DNA of 64,000 bases from Sialis fuliginosa (Eukaryota > Arthropoda > Insecta > Megaloptera > Sialidae): positions 9,858,001 to 9,922,000 of the forward strand of contig OY540821.1 of assembly GCA_961205875.1 (NCBI GenBank), read 5' to 3'. A program made the position numbers and the translations under genes. Positions 34,875 through 47,149 of this stretch are shown here, piece after piece. The stretch's first letter is position 1. Each line of letters starts with the position of its first letter. Below the pieces are notes generated by a model. It was not told the origin of the DNA. It ran no database searches and was given only the letters and a program-made list of their open reading frames with translations.

Positions 34875-37800
34875 GATATAAAATTAAATTTTAAATTTTT
34901 GGCGCCGTTGGCGCTTTCTAAGCGTTTTTAACGCACCATGGCCGCACCATGACCATAGCACGGTCGTTTTTTTTTTTAATTCGGGTTGTCCACTTCAGAA
35001 GTACAATAGTATTATTTATCTTGTTATTAAGTCAAAATTTCAACATCTGTGAGAGATATAATGAAGTAAATGGATAAATAAATAAATAAATAAAATAATT
35101 AACCCCCTCAAATATGTTAAATCAATAAAAAAGATTAAAATATATCTAAAGAAAAATATTTATTTTGTATCGTTTACAAATACATAAGCGAATATAATTT
35201 CCAGAAAATTTTAAAGATAAATAAAAGAATTTCCCAATAAATATCACTTAGACATCTATAAAAACGTAGAGAATATCATGTTTTTCCTTTTTCTTTGAAC
35301 CTCGATAAAAATCCCCTTGTTTTATTACCATTCTGTTAAATTTATTTGAAAATCAAATTGGACCTATGTATAGATAAAATATCTCATCTATAAATCTTGT
35401 TGTATTAATCAATACATATATTTAAATTATTTACTACAATAAAGGAAATGGGCCAAACATTTTATCTTTAATATTGTATAAATAAATTATACAGAGCGGC
35501 ATTATAGAACAAAGAATACAAATATCGTTTATTTTTAATTTGTTAATATTTTTTTGACTGACTGAAATTTTATAAATTAATTATTATAAAATAAAATGCT
35601 TTAGTATTTAATTAATAAGTATATACCCTTTATGCATAATATATATATGGAGCGTGTGGAAGATATATGAATAGAAAAATAGCAGGGCCATCAATTCTAA
35701 CAAAATTTGATAAAAAAATAGCTACATAGAAAATGCGGATAAAGCATGAATATATTAATATAAGGTAAAACCTCTCAAAAACTATACACTAGGAACTTGA
35801 AAACCTCTCTAAAATTATATATTTATTTAGTAAAAGTTAATTTCTCATGAAATTTAAATTTGAATATTTTTAAAACTTATATGACAGTTTCAATCTTAAA
35901 ACAAAGTTAAACATAATCTTAAAGTAACGTCTACAGCTAGGAGAAAAGAACAAGAAGTAGATTTTATACATTAAGATAGGTTAAATACGTTTTTACAATT
36001 CAAATCGTTAAAACTTGAACAGTATTTGATTTGAAATTTCAGAAGAATAAATAAACTAGAAAAAAAACGTCGACTCTGATATTCATAGTACACCCCCCTC
36101 CTTCTCCTTCCTCTTTCCCCCTTAAGATTGCGTGTTTTTCTTTCAGTGAATAAATAAGAGTCAGAAAAATCAAACGTAGTAATTTAAAACAAATAATCTT
36201 ACGCAGTTATCTGAAATTTACCATTAAATCTGAAATCGTCTACCATTTCTTTTGTCCCCCTATCACCCCCTTCTCAAACGCCCATTCATTATTATAATCA
36301 ATAGTGTAATTTTACTCACTTTGGATTTTATTTCCATTGTCATAAATATAATATATTAGTATTGCTGGTTCAGGCCCGTATTCAGGATCATTTCAATTTG
36401 TGATCTAAAATCTAAATGACTCACATTCGGATATTTTGCAGGCATCCTTATTTTATCGATTAATTACTTTTTATTACGCCAATTTTAATAAAATATTAAA
36501 AATGAGATTAAAAAAAAAAATTAAATATTACTTCAATCGGCGATGCAGCGAAAACGATGTAAAATAGAACAAAAATGAGCACGAACATTTTACGTACATC
36601 GATCTGTCACAAAAGAATAAATAAATACAAACACTGAAAAAAGTATTCCACAAATGTGCAGCCCTGATAATATTGTAGAGTTTTTATAATATGACTCTTT
36701 AAAATACCTTAGTCCGGTTCTGTTTGTTTGAAAACATTCCCGACATTTTCTTAATAATGTATTAGAAGTATTAAAAATGAGTTTCATTTTTTCCTGAAAT
36801 TCAGATACGATGTTATTAATGAGGCGTTACACCAAATGTGTGTTGTGAATTCTTAAAACATTATTTCAGAGCTGAAGAGATAAAGCATGCTTTCGTTTAT
36901 TACAAGTCATCTGTAATTTTTTTTTTTAAAACAACAAAATATAATTAGACTATTTTTTTAAAGTTATATTTTATTGAATTTTTATTTAATTAAAATGTGG
37001 GCCATTTGGCACTCAAGCAGATGAATTTAATAGTTTATATATATGTATATATACAGTTATACAAGCTGTTCCGTCTTTGAATGATTAGAAGGAAAAATAT
37101 TGTAGTTTTTTTTGTACCCCGTTTGATAAAAAAATTGTTTCACAGCTTATCAATATTTTTTTTTCAAATGTAATTTTTAATGTAATATTCCATAGAAGTC
37201 CGTGAGTTGAAAATTTAAAATATATATTCAAATATGCTTTTAATTACAAATTTGGTTTGAAAGAGAGATGATGGTTAAAAATAGACGTTTCTCTGTTAAT
37301 GATACTTCATGGAACTTCAAAAGAACTGTCATATAGGTTTGACACCTCATTTGAATTTTTGTAATACTTTTTTTCAAAAATCAATCGAAATCTAAAAAAA
37401 ATATTATCTGCTATGAAACTTATGATATATAAATAAATTACTATTACCAAAATGAATTTTAAATAATTTATTGAAAATAATAATATGGACAATGGACATT
37501 GTCTATAATTATCACATATAAACTAATTGGATTAAAGTAATGGCTACAGACAGACAGACAGTATGTTCCCGATAGAGTACTTGGGAATATGTGTGTGTGA
37601 GAGAGATACAAGGTATACTTAGGTGGTAACAATCCGACAATTTGCCCAGATTAGCTTCAATTTACATGTCTGTTGGTTAAATACCTAACACCAACTGCAT
37701 AGTTTGAGATTTGACATGCATGACTATCTTTGATTAAGTATTATATATTAATTAAATAATCTAAATGATATGTTATTGATTGTGAAAAGGTTGTATGTAA

Positions 37801-40615
37801 ACAAATATTTTGTTCAAAACATCACAAAAAAATGTATACAAAATTAAATTAATATTTGGCTTTGTGCTATCGCCGCCAAGAAGAGATTGGCATGAATATA
37901 CGAACTAGAGATACTCATAGTAAGAGTTATGACAGCGTCGCCATTTTTTAGCCAAATCAAAAATTCATTGAATGTATTAATTTTAGCAAGCATTAAAAAA
38001 TTAAACATAAACATAATAATTTGGATATACTTAATGATATTGATTGATAAAATCAGAAATTACGTCTCGACCTTCAGGGACGGAGGTACGTGCGTGTAAA
38101 GGGCCGGCTGGCCCCCACGATTTTCAGTAGGGGCCGCAAATACCCCACGATACCAGTTACGTTTGTAAAATTTACTATACCAGTTCAGGGTTAAACATTT
38201 ATGATTCAATGACGTCATATATTTTTTATTTATTGGTTTCAAATTAATTTATTTTTGAAGAAAAAATGTTTTTTTTGGGTAAATTTCCTCATAATATATA
38301 ATACATAACAACGTATTTTCTGGTGTCAAAACAAAATAAAATACGATATCCATATACAAAGGGCGAGTTAATTCTGTGGAACGAAAAAAGAGACAACAAG
38401 GATTAAAGAGTAAATAAAACAAAATACATAAATAATAGGGGGGAGGGGGTGTCATTTGTAAAGTTCGCGCCTCACTGATTCAGTGGCCATTGATTGGGTT
38501 AAACTGTTGTTATGTTATAGTACTATGTTATATAAATGAAAATCACAACAAATTTGTCGAACAATGGTTCGATAATTTTAAAGGATTATTTTTGAAAATT
38601 TTGTGAAAATAATATGTTATGAAAATGATAAATTTTTAGAAATATACCGGGTGGATAAAAAAATGGGTTTGTTAATTTTCGGATCATTTTGAAATACATT
38701 TAAACTCCTTGATTAGTCAAAAAAGCGTTTTAATTTTTATTATTACTCTATAATTATACCAAATCTCAGCTGTGAAGATCAAACAGTTCAATATCTAGAA
38801 AGTTTTATTATTATTATAGCCAAGCCAACGAAATTTGCTAGCTTACAAGCACTTTCAAACGGGGTATAAAACTTACATGCCAGTTCTGTTTCAGTTTTTG
38901 ACAGATAGTTGCATGCATAGTAAGTAAAAGCAAGTTATGTAAAGCATATTACTACCCTTGAGTAAAAACGGTAAAAACTTACTGCGCATACAATCAAAAA
39001 CTCCAAGAGAACATATAAGTTTGACACCCCATTTGAAAGTGTTTGTAAGCTAGCAAAGTGTTATTTTTCCAATTTCGGTACAGAAAATTAAAAACCGCCT
39101 TGGGGAAGGGAGGGGGGTGCTTTTGAACACTTAGTCTCTTCTGAACTTAAAGCAAAACTTGTTAAGTAGCACATAATCCCTATATCCTTAAATATATAAA
39201 AACACTTTCTACAGAGGTCCTAATTTCTACTGTGACAAATTAATCTAAACAAAACAACGCAAAAAATCCTAGAGATTAAATTATAACAATAATAATAATT
39301 AATTACTAGCCCGAACACTTAGCGCGTATCTAAACTGCCACAAGCTGTCTGTTAATTACCACTATTGTTTGTTAAAACCTTTGTACCGTCCCTTCTATTT
39401 ACGGGGGCTCAATAAATTCTACCTCGGCAAAAACATACAAGGTAACTGTTAAATCTAGACATGAGAATATACAGTGCAGCACAGACTTACGCTAATTAAT
39501 TTATCAATTAAAAAGCTGCCATAGGTACCACGGGACTTTCTTATACGTATTACTAAGAGTGACCAATACGTGTTTGTAATTTTATAAAAATAATAATTCT
39601 GGCAAACTGATAAATGTTAGATTCATTACAATTCTTAACTACAACATTTTTTTCTAGTTCGTACAGTTTTAAAAAAAATCCGGTTGTTTCTTCCCAGACG
39701 AAAATTAATCTCAAAATATAAAATTTCACTTTATTTACGATTTGTTGTCTTTGAGTTATAGCGTCTACATACAAACATTATGGCGAAAAAGTCAGAATGA
39801 ATAAATTCATCGAAATCCGGAATTTTCAAAAAAATATTATAAAGCAAGCAAAAAAAACTTTGTCAGAGTAAAAAAATGTTTATGTTATCCAAACTACTTT
39901 TTTAGATTCGAGTTCACATCAGTGGAAAAAATCAGAGATCGAATATAAAAAAAAATATTTTGAAGCTGAAACTACCCATTTCAAAATTTGCTTCAAATTT
40001 TTTTTTAATCTAAAAACAGGCAATTTCTCCCATACGATTTTTTGCATATTTTGTAAATAATCAAAAAATTACCATTTATAATTTGTTCTGTATACCTTAT
40101 TTTGCACTACCCTATATTTTGTAATATTGTATGTAAACCTACTACCTACTAATAAATTTTATTATTCTTTGAATTTTAAAGATCCAAAAAATAACATAAC
40201 ACCCCATATAAATGTTTCAAGTTATATTTTACTTGTGAAAATTCTACCATAAACAAAATAGAACCAAGAAAATGCGACTGCTGAGAACCTTGCTTTTTCC
40301 ATATCATTTTATTTGTACAAAAAACAAAGACATAACTAACAATGATACAAATGTGACGGAGGTTTATAGACACAAATGTTGACGGCAAAAATTTAAAACA
40401 GTTTCCGTGTAATTCTCTACTGTCTATAAAAAACCTTCAGCATTAAGAGGGCTGTATTTAGACGCGGCGTTGCTTATTGATTTGTTTTTCTTTTTGCTTT
40501 GAATTTTAATACGTTATTATTATCTGATGTATGAATATTTCTTGTTCTGTCGTTAATGTAAAAAGCTCTGATTTTTTTGTACAGCATAAAAAATTTAAAT
40601 ATGTGTAGTATAAAT
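34875..40615. other. Repeat-poor AT-rich region, about 5.7 kb
   Basis: I see no exon, RNA gene or paired TIR. Small items only: an (AAAT)n run at 35074-35095, a GC-richer patch with GGGCCGGCTGGCC at 38101 that looks like a decayed hAT-type end, and ACGGGACTTTCTTATACG at 39530 from the repeat seen at 5123. Short frames (36590-36787, 38060-38455, 39553-39774, 40176-40388, all minus) have no motif or splice support. Confidence 0.45.
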
Positions 40616-40621
40616 ATTATA

Positions 40622-41035
40622 CAGGGTGCGCGCGATATATTAGCAAACTTTTACTAAAACTGGCCTCATCTAAGAACATATTATGATCTGTATCTTGCGA
40701 ACCGTTTCATCCGACATCTGCAGTTTTCTTGCTATGGAGCGACTTGGTTTTCCTGGATCTTCATTGATAATTCCTGGATTATGTATACTTTTTTTCTGTG
40801 TACTCTGGATTTAAGTAAATTGTACGTAAAGAGATGTTATTAGAAGTTCGCCCTGCGCGCAGTCCAGAAATTATTGTTGCTCTAACATCGTATTTCTTCG
40901 ACATGATGGTTGCTCTCAGAATTTAATACTTAATATCTGAAGCAACGACGTTTAATCATAAATTTCATAAAATTAATAAGAAACACGTGAAATAAGGAGA
41001 TGCAAGTTTATTGCCAATTTATCGCGCACACCCTG
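40622..41035 (-). mobile_element. Internally deleted mariner-like element
   Basis: Termini CAGGGTGCGCGCGATA...TTTATCGCGCACACCCTG are inverted repeats bounded by TA on both sides (40620-40621, 41036-41037), as expected for Tc1/mariner. The 414-bp length is about a third of a full mariner (~1.3 kb). Minus-strand coding remnants of the transposase are present (separate entry); the catalytic centre is deleted. Confidence 0.9.
40660..40904 (-). pseudogene. Mariner transposase N-terminal remnant
   Basis: From ATG at 40904 the minus strand reads MSKKYDVRATIISGLRAGRT, SNNISLRTIYLNPEYTEKKYT and stops at 40776. In another frame INEDPGKPSRSIARKLQMSD then ETVRKI follows, the second helix-turn-helix block of mariner transposases. 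Near the right end DEASFSKSLLIYRAH resembles the end of the protein. The frameshift and the missing D,D(34)D region make it non-functional. Confidence 0.85.
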
Positions 41036-41370
41036 TATATAGGACATTTCGTGTGAAGCGAATTAGAGCCAAGGCCAAAAATTGTGCGGATGAAAATATT
41101 TATAGAATTAAAAAAAATTTTATAGAAAATTATAAAGGTAATTTATATTCTATTTTTTGGCAGGTTCTAAGCATTTTTAACTTAAAAAAAGTTGGTTCTT
41201 TATAAAAATAAAAATTAACATAAAATTCACAAAAATTGTAAATATCCAAATTTTTGAATATTTCCCAAAACACAGGAATACATATAAAACTTTTAAAACT
41301 TATTTTGTTTTGATTAACCATGCGAATTAAGTAAGTAAAGTTAAACGTATTAAATAAATAAGAAGTTTCA

Positions 41371-41530
41371 TTTCAAAAAATTACATCATTTTGTATGTTT
41401 TATTCTTACTTGAAAATAGACTATACAAAATTATTATTATTAATTAACTATTTCAAAAAATTACATCATTTTGTATGTTTTATTCTTACTTGAAAATAGA
41501 CTATACAAAATTATTATTATTAATTAACTA
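41371..41530. repeat. Perfect 80-bp tandem duplication
   Basis: 41371-41450 and 41451-41530 appear identical, each starting TTTCAAAAAATTACATCATT and ending TTAATTAACTA. A third TTTCA follows and then diverges. It is a recent duplication or an assembly artefact. Confidence 0.92.
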
Positions 41531-44045
41531 TTTCAGCCCAATTTTTAAGCCCTCACCATATTGAATCATATAAAAACTAATAAACCTCTCTCCCTAAGCT
41601 ACAATTAAAGCCACATAAAATAATTTTTATCCACACAATTTTTGGCCCTAGTTCATAACGTCCCATATGTCAAAAAATTATCAAGTGCAAGTAGAGCCTC
41701 GTGCGTTAGTGTCCCGTACCATAGTTTAAAAAAAATATTTATTATTGTAACACAAACTTTCCTTATGGATTATGATCCTTCAGGTTACAAAATAATCAAT
41801 TTTAAGAAAATAAAGAAAAATAACTACAACAAACTATCTTATAAATATAATAAAAACAACAAAAAACTTTGTAAAACCGTCAGTTTTGATACCCGGCAAG
41901 TATCTGGAGCAAGCAGTAATTTCTCACACCACATTTGCTTAATATAATATTTATAGAACGAGTCAGTGCTGTACAATCATTAATTCCCAAAATCGACTAC
42001 AGGCGGAAGTACCGACTTCCGGATTTGATTCAACAAGACACCACATCGTGGCGCTTCCAGCGTCTATACACTGTTAAAAATAACATTGTTCACTTTTCTT
42101 AGAAACCGTATTATCCGAAGATAATAGATTTATTTTATTATTCAGTCGTCTATATAACCCAGAACGAAATATTCGATTTTATTAACACTTATTACTATGA
42201 ATAGTCAGTTATTATATGCTAGCTAGGACATTTTTTATACCTATTCCCGATATTATCAAATTTAAAAAAAAGTAAATTTGGTATATTAGCAACGTCACTT
42301 AAATGTTATATTTAAAATACTTTTAAATGTATTATGCATGTGTATAATATGATAAACAAAATTTAAAAGAGCAATTAGTAAAACGCTATTGATATCAAAA
42401 TTTATAGTATTATCAGAATAAATTGACATTTTTTTTACTAAGAATGGCGTAAGCAAGGGGCTCGAAAATCTTTTCAAATAACCCTCTCCGCACCCCCATG
42501 CATTGACTTAAAATTTTTTAAATATGCATTGTAGTAGGCTTTGGTGATATTTTTAAGGCAAATAATATCATTTCAAATAAAGTATTTTTATATTCAAAAA
42601 ATCATAAATGGTTAAAATAAGATTAACTTAACTCTCCGTTTTGAAAATATTCGCGAAAAAAACAGTTTTTCGCCCCTTTCATCCCTTGCTCAACTACGCT
42701 CATTAATATCTTAAAGTGTGTAGGTATAAAACTATCTCAATTATAGTTAAATTCTTAAAAAATTAAAATAAGGGTGTTTCAATAAAATTTTTATTTCTAA
42801 CCGAGTGTAATCATTATCTAAGTCCTGCAATAAAATTCAATGATCATTTTTTATCGAAATACCATGAATTCTGTTTTGGGGAAAATAATCTAATCATGAA
42901 AAAAAACTGTGCTCGTAATTTTTAACTGGTGTGACAGTCACAGTGTTAATTTATTGACAAACTGTAGGGTCTGTTTTAATTAATTACACGAATTTGCATA
43001 TAAATATACAGTAGAACCTCTTATGTACGACCTACAGTTACAATTAAATATTTAAAACGTTGCGGTTTTTTTTGACAGTAGTTGAAGAAATTAAAATTAG
43101 CTTCCCACTAGATACCTCTTATATAGTATTACTAAAGTTAAGTAAAAGGCAGTAATATAATTTTTTCAAAATTTTTGGTACTGTTAGATTTTATAAACGT
43201 TACTGGGGAAAAAAAGCAATAAAATATGGTTTAATAACAAGATACAAGCCTTGTAATTTGGCTGCTCATTCAAAGTGAGAAGGCAGTGAATACTCTTTTC
43301 AAAACATTAAGTGGGACCTGATAGAGCTGAAACCATTTTTTCCAATTTTTATATTTTTCTTACTTTTTTTACTGCCTTTTACCTAAACCAGGTATCAGAC
43401 TCAAAAACTTGCTTTGAAAATGTGACCACAAAAACTGAAGGAATTTTTTTTTATTTCCTGACTTGAGAACAAAATAAGAAAAATCAGTTTGACATCATGT
43501 TGTTTTTGATTTCCAAGTTCAATATTATCAGTTGCTTTCAACTGCGTCCTTATAACGAAGTTTAGACGGTAGCCGTTGAATTTATGTTCTTTATTTTGGA
43601 GTTATATTCCACCCAGGTGCAAAACTTTTCACATTTAATGTATTCCCTTCAAGCTATTTTCAAAACAGCTATGAATTATATATCAGAAGGCAGACCGCCC
43701 TAAATTTACCTACATTTCTTCTTTATTTCTCCCTCTAGCGGGAGTTAACGGGTAAAATTTAGATACCATAATCGTGTTTACGTTTTAAAATTTCCTACTG
43801 GTGAAAAACTGGCATAACGATGAAAATCTGGGGAGAAAATGTCTATATATATATACACACAAATATATGTCTTATTTATGGCATTTTGTTTATGCATAAT
43901 TCATAACTCTATATGTTATACCCTTTTAACCCTTTATTGTATACCTTTTTGCATTTATGATATCCTGGATAAGATAAAAAAGGTTCATATATTAGTTCAC
44001 ATATTAGCCGGGCATTCTTACTGTGATATGTAAACATCTGTTTCG
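41531..44045. other. AT-rich stretch, mostly unrecognised
   Basis: No exon supported. The frame at 41642-41947 (101 codons) has an unusual but unrecognised sequence and no splice context. ACAGTAGAACCTCTTATGTA at 43010 resembles a pogo/Tigger-type terminus without a partner. The patch with CTAGCGGGAGTTAACGGG at 43736 is unexplained. Confidence 0.4.
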
Positions 44046-44051
44046 CACAAA

Positions 44052-44150
44052 TAAGGTACTGGTACCAGACTTGGCCGCTCTAAAAGCAAAACATTTTAAC
44101 CAAAAATAGCATTTAATATTAATTTAAACGCTGAGTTATAAAACTATAAT
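44052..44150. mobile_element. AAGGTACTGG-family MITE, truncated copy E
   Basis: TAAGGTACTGGTACCAGACT followed by TGGCCGCTCTAAAAGC matches the left end of copies A and B. The match fades just before the foldback that starts at 44159, so the foldback probably interrupted or replaced the rest. Confidence 0.7.
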
Positions 44151-44158
44151 ACCTCTAC

Positions 44159-44878
44159 GTCTTATTTTCTTGTATTTTTGTCGATATTTGTATGACGAGT
44201 TGAAGTTCACTGCAGAAAATTTCACTAAAAAATTTCGAATTTTTGATTTCGTTAAAAGTATGTTTATTGTATAGAAAATGACGTGAAAAGTTGTTTGTTT
44301 CAAACCGCAGGTCTGTATCTCAAACCGTTCTCGAGATATAGCCTTTCAAAGTTTCAGTTTTTTTAAAATTTTGAAGAAAAATGGCTCTAACTTTTGAACG
44401 CGTTGTCGGAATTGATTTTAGTTGACGGATTTGGAATCAGCGTGTCAAAATCTATATAATGACATGTATAATACCTAAAACTCGAAGAAAAAAAATTTCA
44501 CGAAAAATCGAAAAAATTCAAAATGTCGATTTTTGGCCAAAATTTTTTTGTCGGATTTTAAAGTATTATACATGTCATTATATAGATTTTGACACGCTGA
44601 TTTCAAATCCGTCAACTAAAATCAATTCCGACCACGCGTTCAAAAGTTACGACCTTTTTTCTCCAAAAATTTGAAAAAACTAAAACTTTGAGAGGCTATA
44701 TCTCGAGAACGGTTTGAGATACAGACCTGCGGTTTGAAACAAACAACTTTTAACGTAATTTTCTATACAATAAACATACTTTTAACGAAATAAAAAATTC
44801 GAAATTTTTTAGTGAAATTTCCTGCAGTGAACTTCAACTCGTCATACAAATATCGACTAAAATACAAGAAAATAAGAC
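44159..44878. mobile_element. Foldback element with 316-bp arms
   Basis: The left arm 44159-44474 and right arm 44563-44878 are inverted copies of equal length, about 95% alike by eye, around an 88-bp loop. Landmarks: GTCTTATTTTCTTGTATTTT at the outer edge, GTATGACGAGTTGAAGTTCA, CTCAAACCGTTCTCGAGATA and GACATGTATAATAC at the inner edge. The frame at 44459-44674 is arm plus loop, not a gene. Diverged relatives lie at 560-1330 and 51740-52095. A transcript would form a very long hairpin. Confidence 0.95.
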
Positions 44879-45199
44879 CTAGAATCATTTAGTCACTATA
44901 TAAATATCTATATAAGAATTTAAAAAAGTAAAAGCTTGAATTTAAGGTGTTTCATAACTATTTTTTTTGTTAATATGAGGGAGAGGATTGACAAAATATG
45001 CTTCCCTTATTAAAAATTTCACGCCTCGCCACTGATATACATACTTGCTTAAATTATGATTACCTATATAAAATTTTGTTAAAATGCTGAAATGTTAAAA
45101 TGATTATATTTTTACAACTGTTTTTTTTAAATCAAAAATTTTAAACTGTTGGCGAGAATCCTAAATACTTCCTTTACGGTTACATAGCACTACAGTTGT

Positions 45200-45720
45200 A
45201 CAGGAGTGAACATTAAACAAAGAAATTTTTTCAATCAACTTGGGTTCCAAAAAAAAATTAGGGGGGCCGTGGGTTACCAATTTGAGTTGCAGGGAAGCCT
45301 CGACATCAAAAACTTTAAGAAGCGCTGCCCTATAACACTCGTTATTCCAAAATTCGTTCGCGACAAAATATTAAAAATGTAAAATACATTTTTAGTTAAT
45401 TATATTCCACCGATTCTAATAACCAGTTACAATAACATATTGAATACCCCCCATAACCCCCCCCCCCCCCCAACCGATTAATGAAAATCCGAGTAAAAAG
45501 TTCACGATCTCTTCGTTTTGTTCTGTTCGCTGCTTCCAGCGGATGTTTAAAAATATTTTTTCCCCGAATCCGGTAAATATGCAAATCAACCGAACTGATC
45601 TCCGATGTTTACGAAGTCCCGACTCGTCGCAGCCTACGGGATATCGATTTTATAATAATGTATACGTATTGCATCTCAAAATAACAATACGACATAGCAT
45701 ATAGATGCCCTAGCGCACGA
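45200..45720. other. Non-coding stretch with a long C-run
   Basis: Contains C homopolymer tracts (around 45448-45471) and no supported gene. The minus frame at 45396-45584 crosses the C-run, which gives its glycine stretch, and is spurious. Confidence 0.5.
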
Positions 45721-45864
45721 ATCACCGCTATTGTGTGTACTTAGTTTTTTTCAGTTGATAATGAAAACAATTTTTGACGTAACTACTAGCAAAAAAGAGT
45801 AGGGGCACAACAGCAACTATGTATGGATCTTGGCTTCTGAGTATAAGCCGCGTCGGTTGTGTCG

Positions 45865-45925
45865 TGTTATCGGCCAACGTTTCGTCACACATTGCAGTGG
45901 ACATCTTCAGGGCTCTTCTCAAAGC
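45865..45925 (-). ncRNA. Hammerhead-like motif, CUGAAGA core, second copy
   Basis: Minus-strand reading: CTGAAGA (45910-45904), one extra T, stem II GTCCAC...GTGTGAC with the GTC/GAC and CAC/GTG pairs, GAAA (45883-45880), CG-U stem III and H17 at 45876 (U). GGC after the site pairs with GCC before the core. Stem I is only 3 bp before mismatches. It lies within an open minus frame (45728-45976) that I do not recognise; the motif may instead be part of a longer retroelement sequence. Confidence 0.4.
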
Positions 45926-46194
45926 ACTTTGACAATAGACAAGGAAAAATAAAGCGTTGTTACCATATCGCTTCACGAGTCATTGGCGTATCATTCAGAT
46001 TTTAAAAAAAATATCAATTGTTTTGAATTATAAAATTAATTAATATTAAATGTTTTATATTGTCTTTTTATCATTATATTTCAGTGATAATTGATTAACA
46101 GAGAAATGTCTTTTTGGAACAATGATTTCTCATACATACCAAAATTTAATTGTAATTTAAAGCATATTTGCATATTATAAATTTTTCAGTTTGA

Positions 46195-46340
46195 CATAAG
46201 ACGGCCAGTGACGTCACACGCACTTCCCTCACCCAAATGCTTAGTTATGAGACAACCTGTCTAGGGCTGTGATTTACACAAAACAGACAGACGGACAGAC
46301 CGAAACTATAAGGGTTCCTATTTTTCTATAGAACCCTAAA
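46195..46340 (+). mobile_element. Retroposon tail (ACAGACAGACGGACAG type)
   Basis: Includes GACGTCACACGCACTTCC, AACAGACAGACGGACAGAC, AAGGGTTCCTATTTTTC and AGAACCCTAAA, the familiar 'ggttcc...ggaaccctaa' ending of insect dispersed repeats. No coding sequence. Confidence 0.65.
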
Positions 46341-46852
46341 CATTGAATTTCGCTCCAGCATATTATACAGTATATTTAATGTAGGTAAATGTGAAAAAAT
46401 AAAAATAGGTTTTATATATTCCATCCAACTAAGTTTATACATAAAATATGTATTTTCTCGATAGTGGATATAGTCATCTAGCCTTTTGAATGACTCGCAT
46501 GCACGCCACTATTTTCTTATACATACAATACTTTAGGACGGACCATAACAAATGTAAATAAAAAACAACCTCGAAGACCGAATCTGTAACATTTACATAT
46601 ATTGTTTAAAATTTCTGCACGTTTGCAAAATGTAACATATGATTCGAAATGTCTTTATTTTCCTGTACATTTATTCCGTACAAAGTGCTTCCTTTGAATG
46701 TTTAAATTCGCCCAAGTAAATTATTTCGTAGAGGTTATTGTAGTGAATATAATAAAGCCATTTTTGGATTTAATTTTGAACATAATATTTATGTATATAG
46801 CGCATGAAAAATATTACAACCAGTTTTCTTTTAATTGAAAACCATTGAAATC

Positions 46853-47145
46853 TCTATATATAAAAATGAATGTTCGTTTGTATGAGGCTTATAGACTCGG
46901 GAATTTCTGAACCGATTTCAATGCGGTTTTCACCAATAGCTCTTAATATTTTATGAAAACCTAAGATTTAACATCAAAAGACTAAAAAAATCTTTATCAA
47001 GTCGTGTTTTGTTTCCACGATGTCACAGAATACAACTGTCATTTAGATACATAAAAAGGTTATCTCATAAACATAGTATATATTCATTGAAAATAATTTT
47101 TTTTGAAATAAAATTTCCTAACGTTTCATTTGGAACATCCTGTAT
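46853..47145. repeat. Dispersed repeat (TATATATAAAAATGAATG type)
   Basis: Begins CTATATATAAAAATGAATGT, includes TTTCTGAACCGATTTCAATG and GCGGTTTTCACCAATAG, and ends near CATCCTGTATAAT. The core ACTGAACCGATTTT also occurs at 11876, 26560, 33700 and 62730. Likely transposon-derived; class not resolved. Confidence 0.55.
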
Positions 47146-47149
47146 AATA

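Noticed and set aside
41642-41947. 101-codon plus frame
   Set aside because: No known domain, no splice sites of note, composition like its AT-rich surroundings.
45396-45584. Minus frame with a glycine run
   Set aside because: The glycine run is the translation of a C homopolymer.
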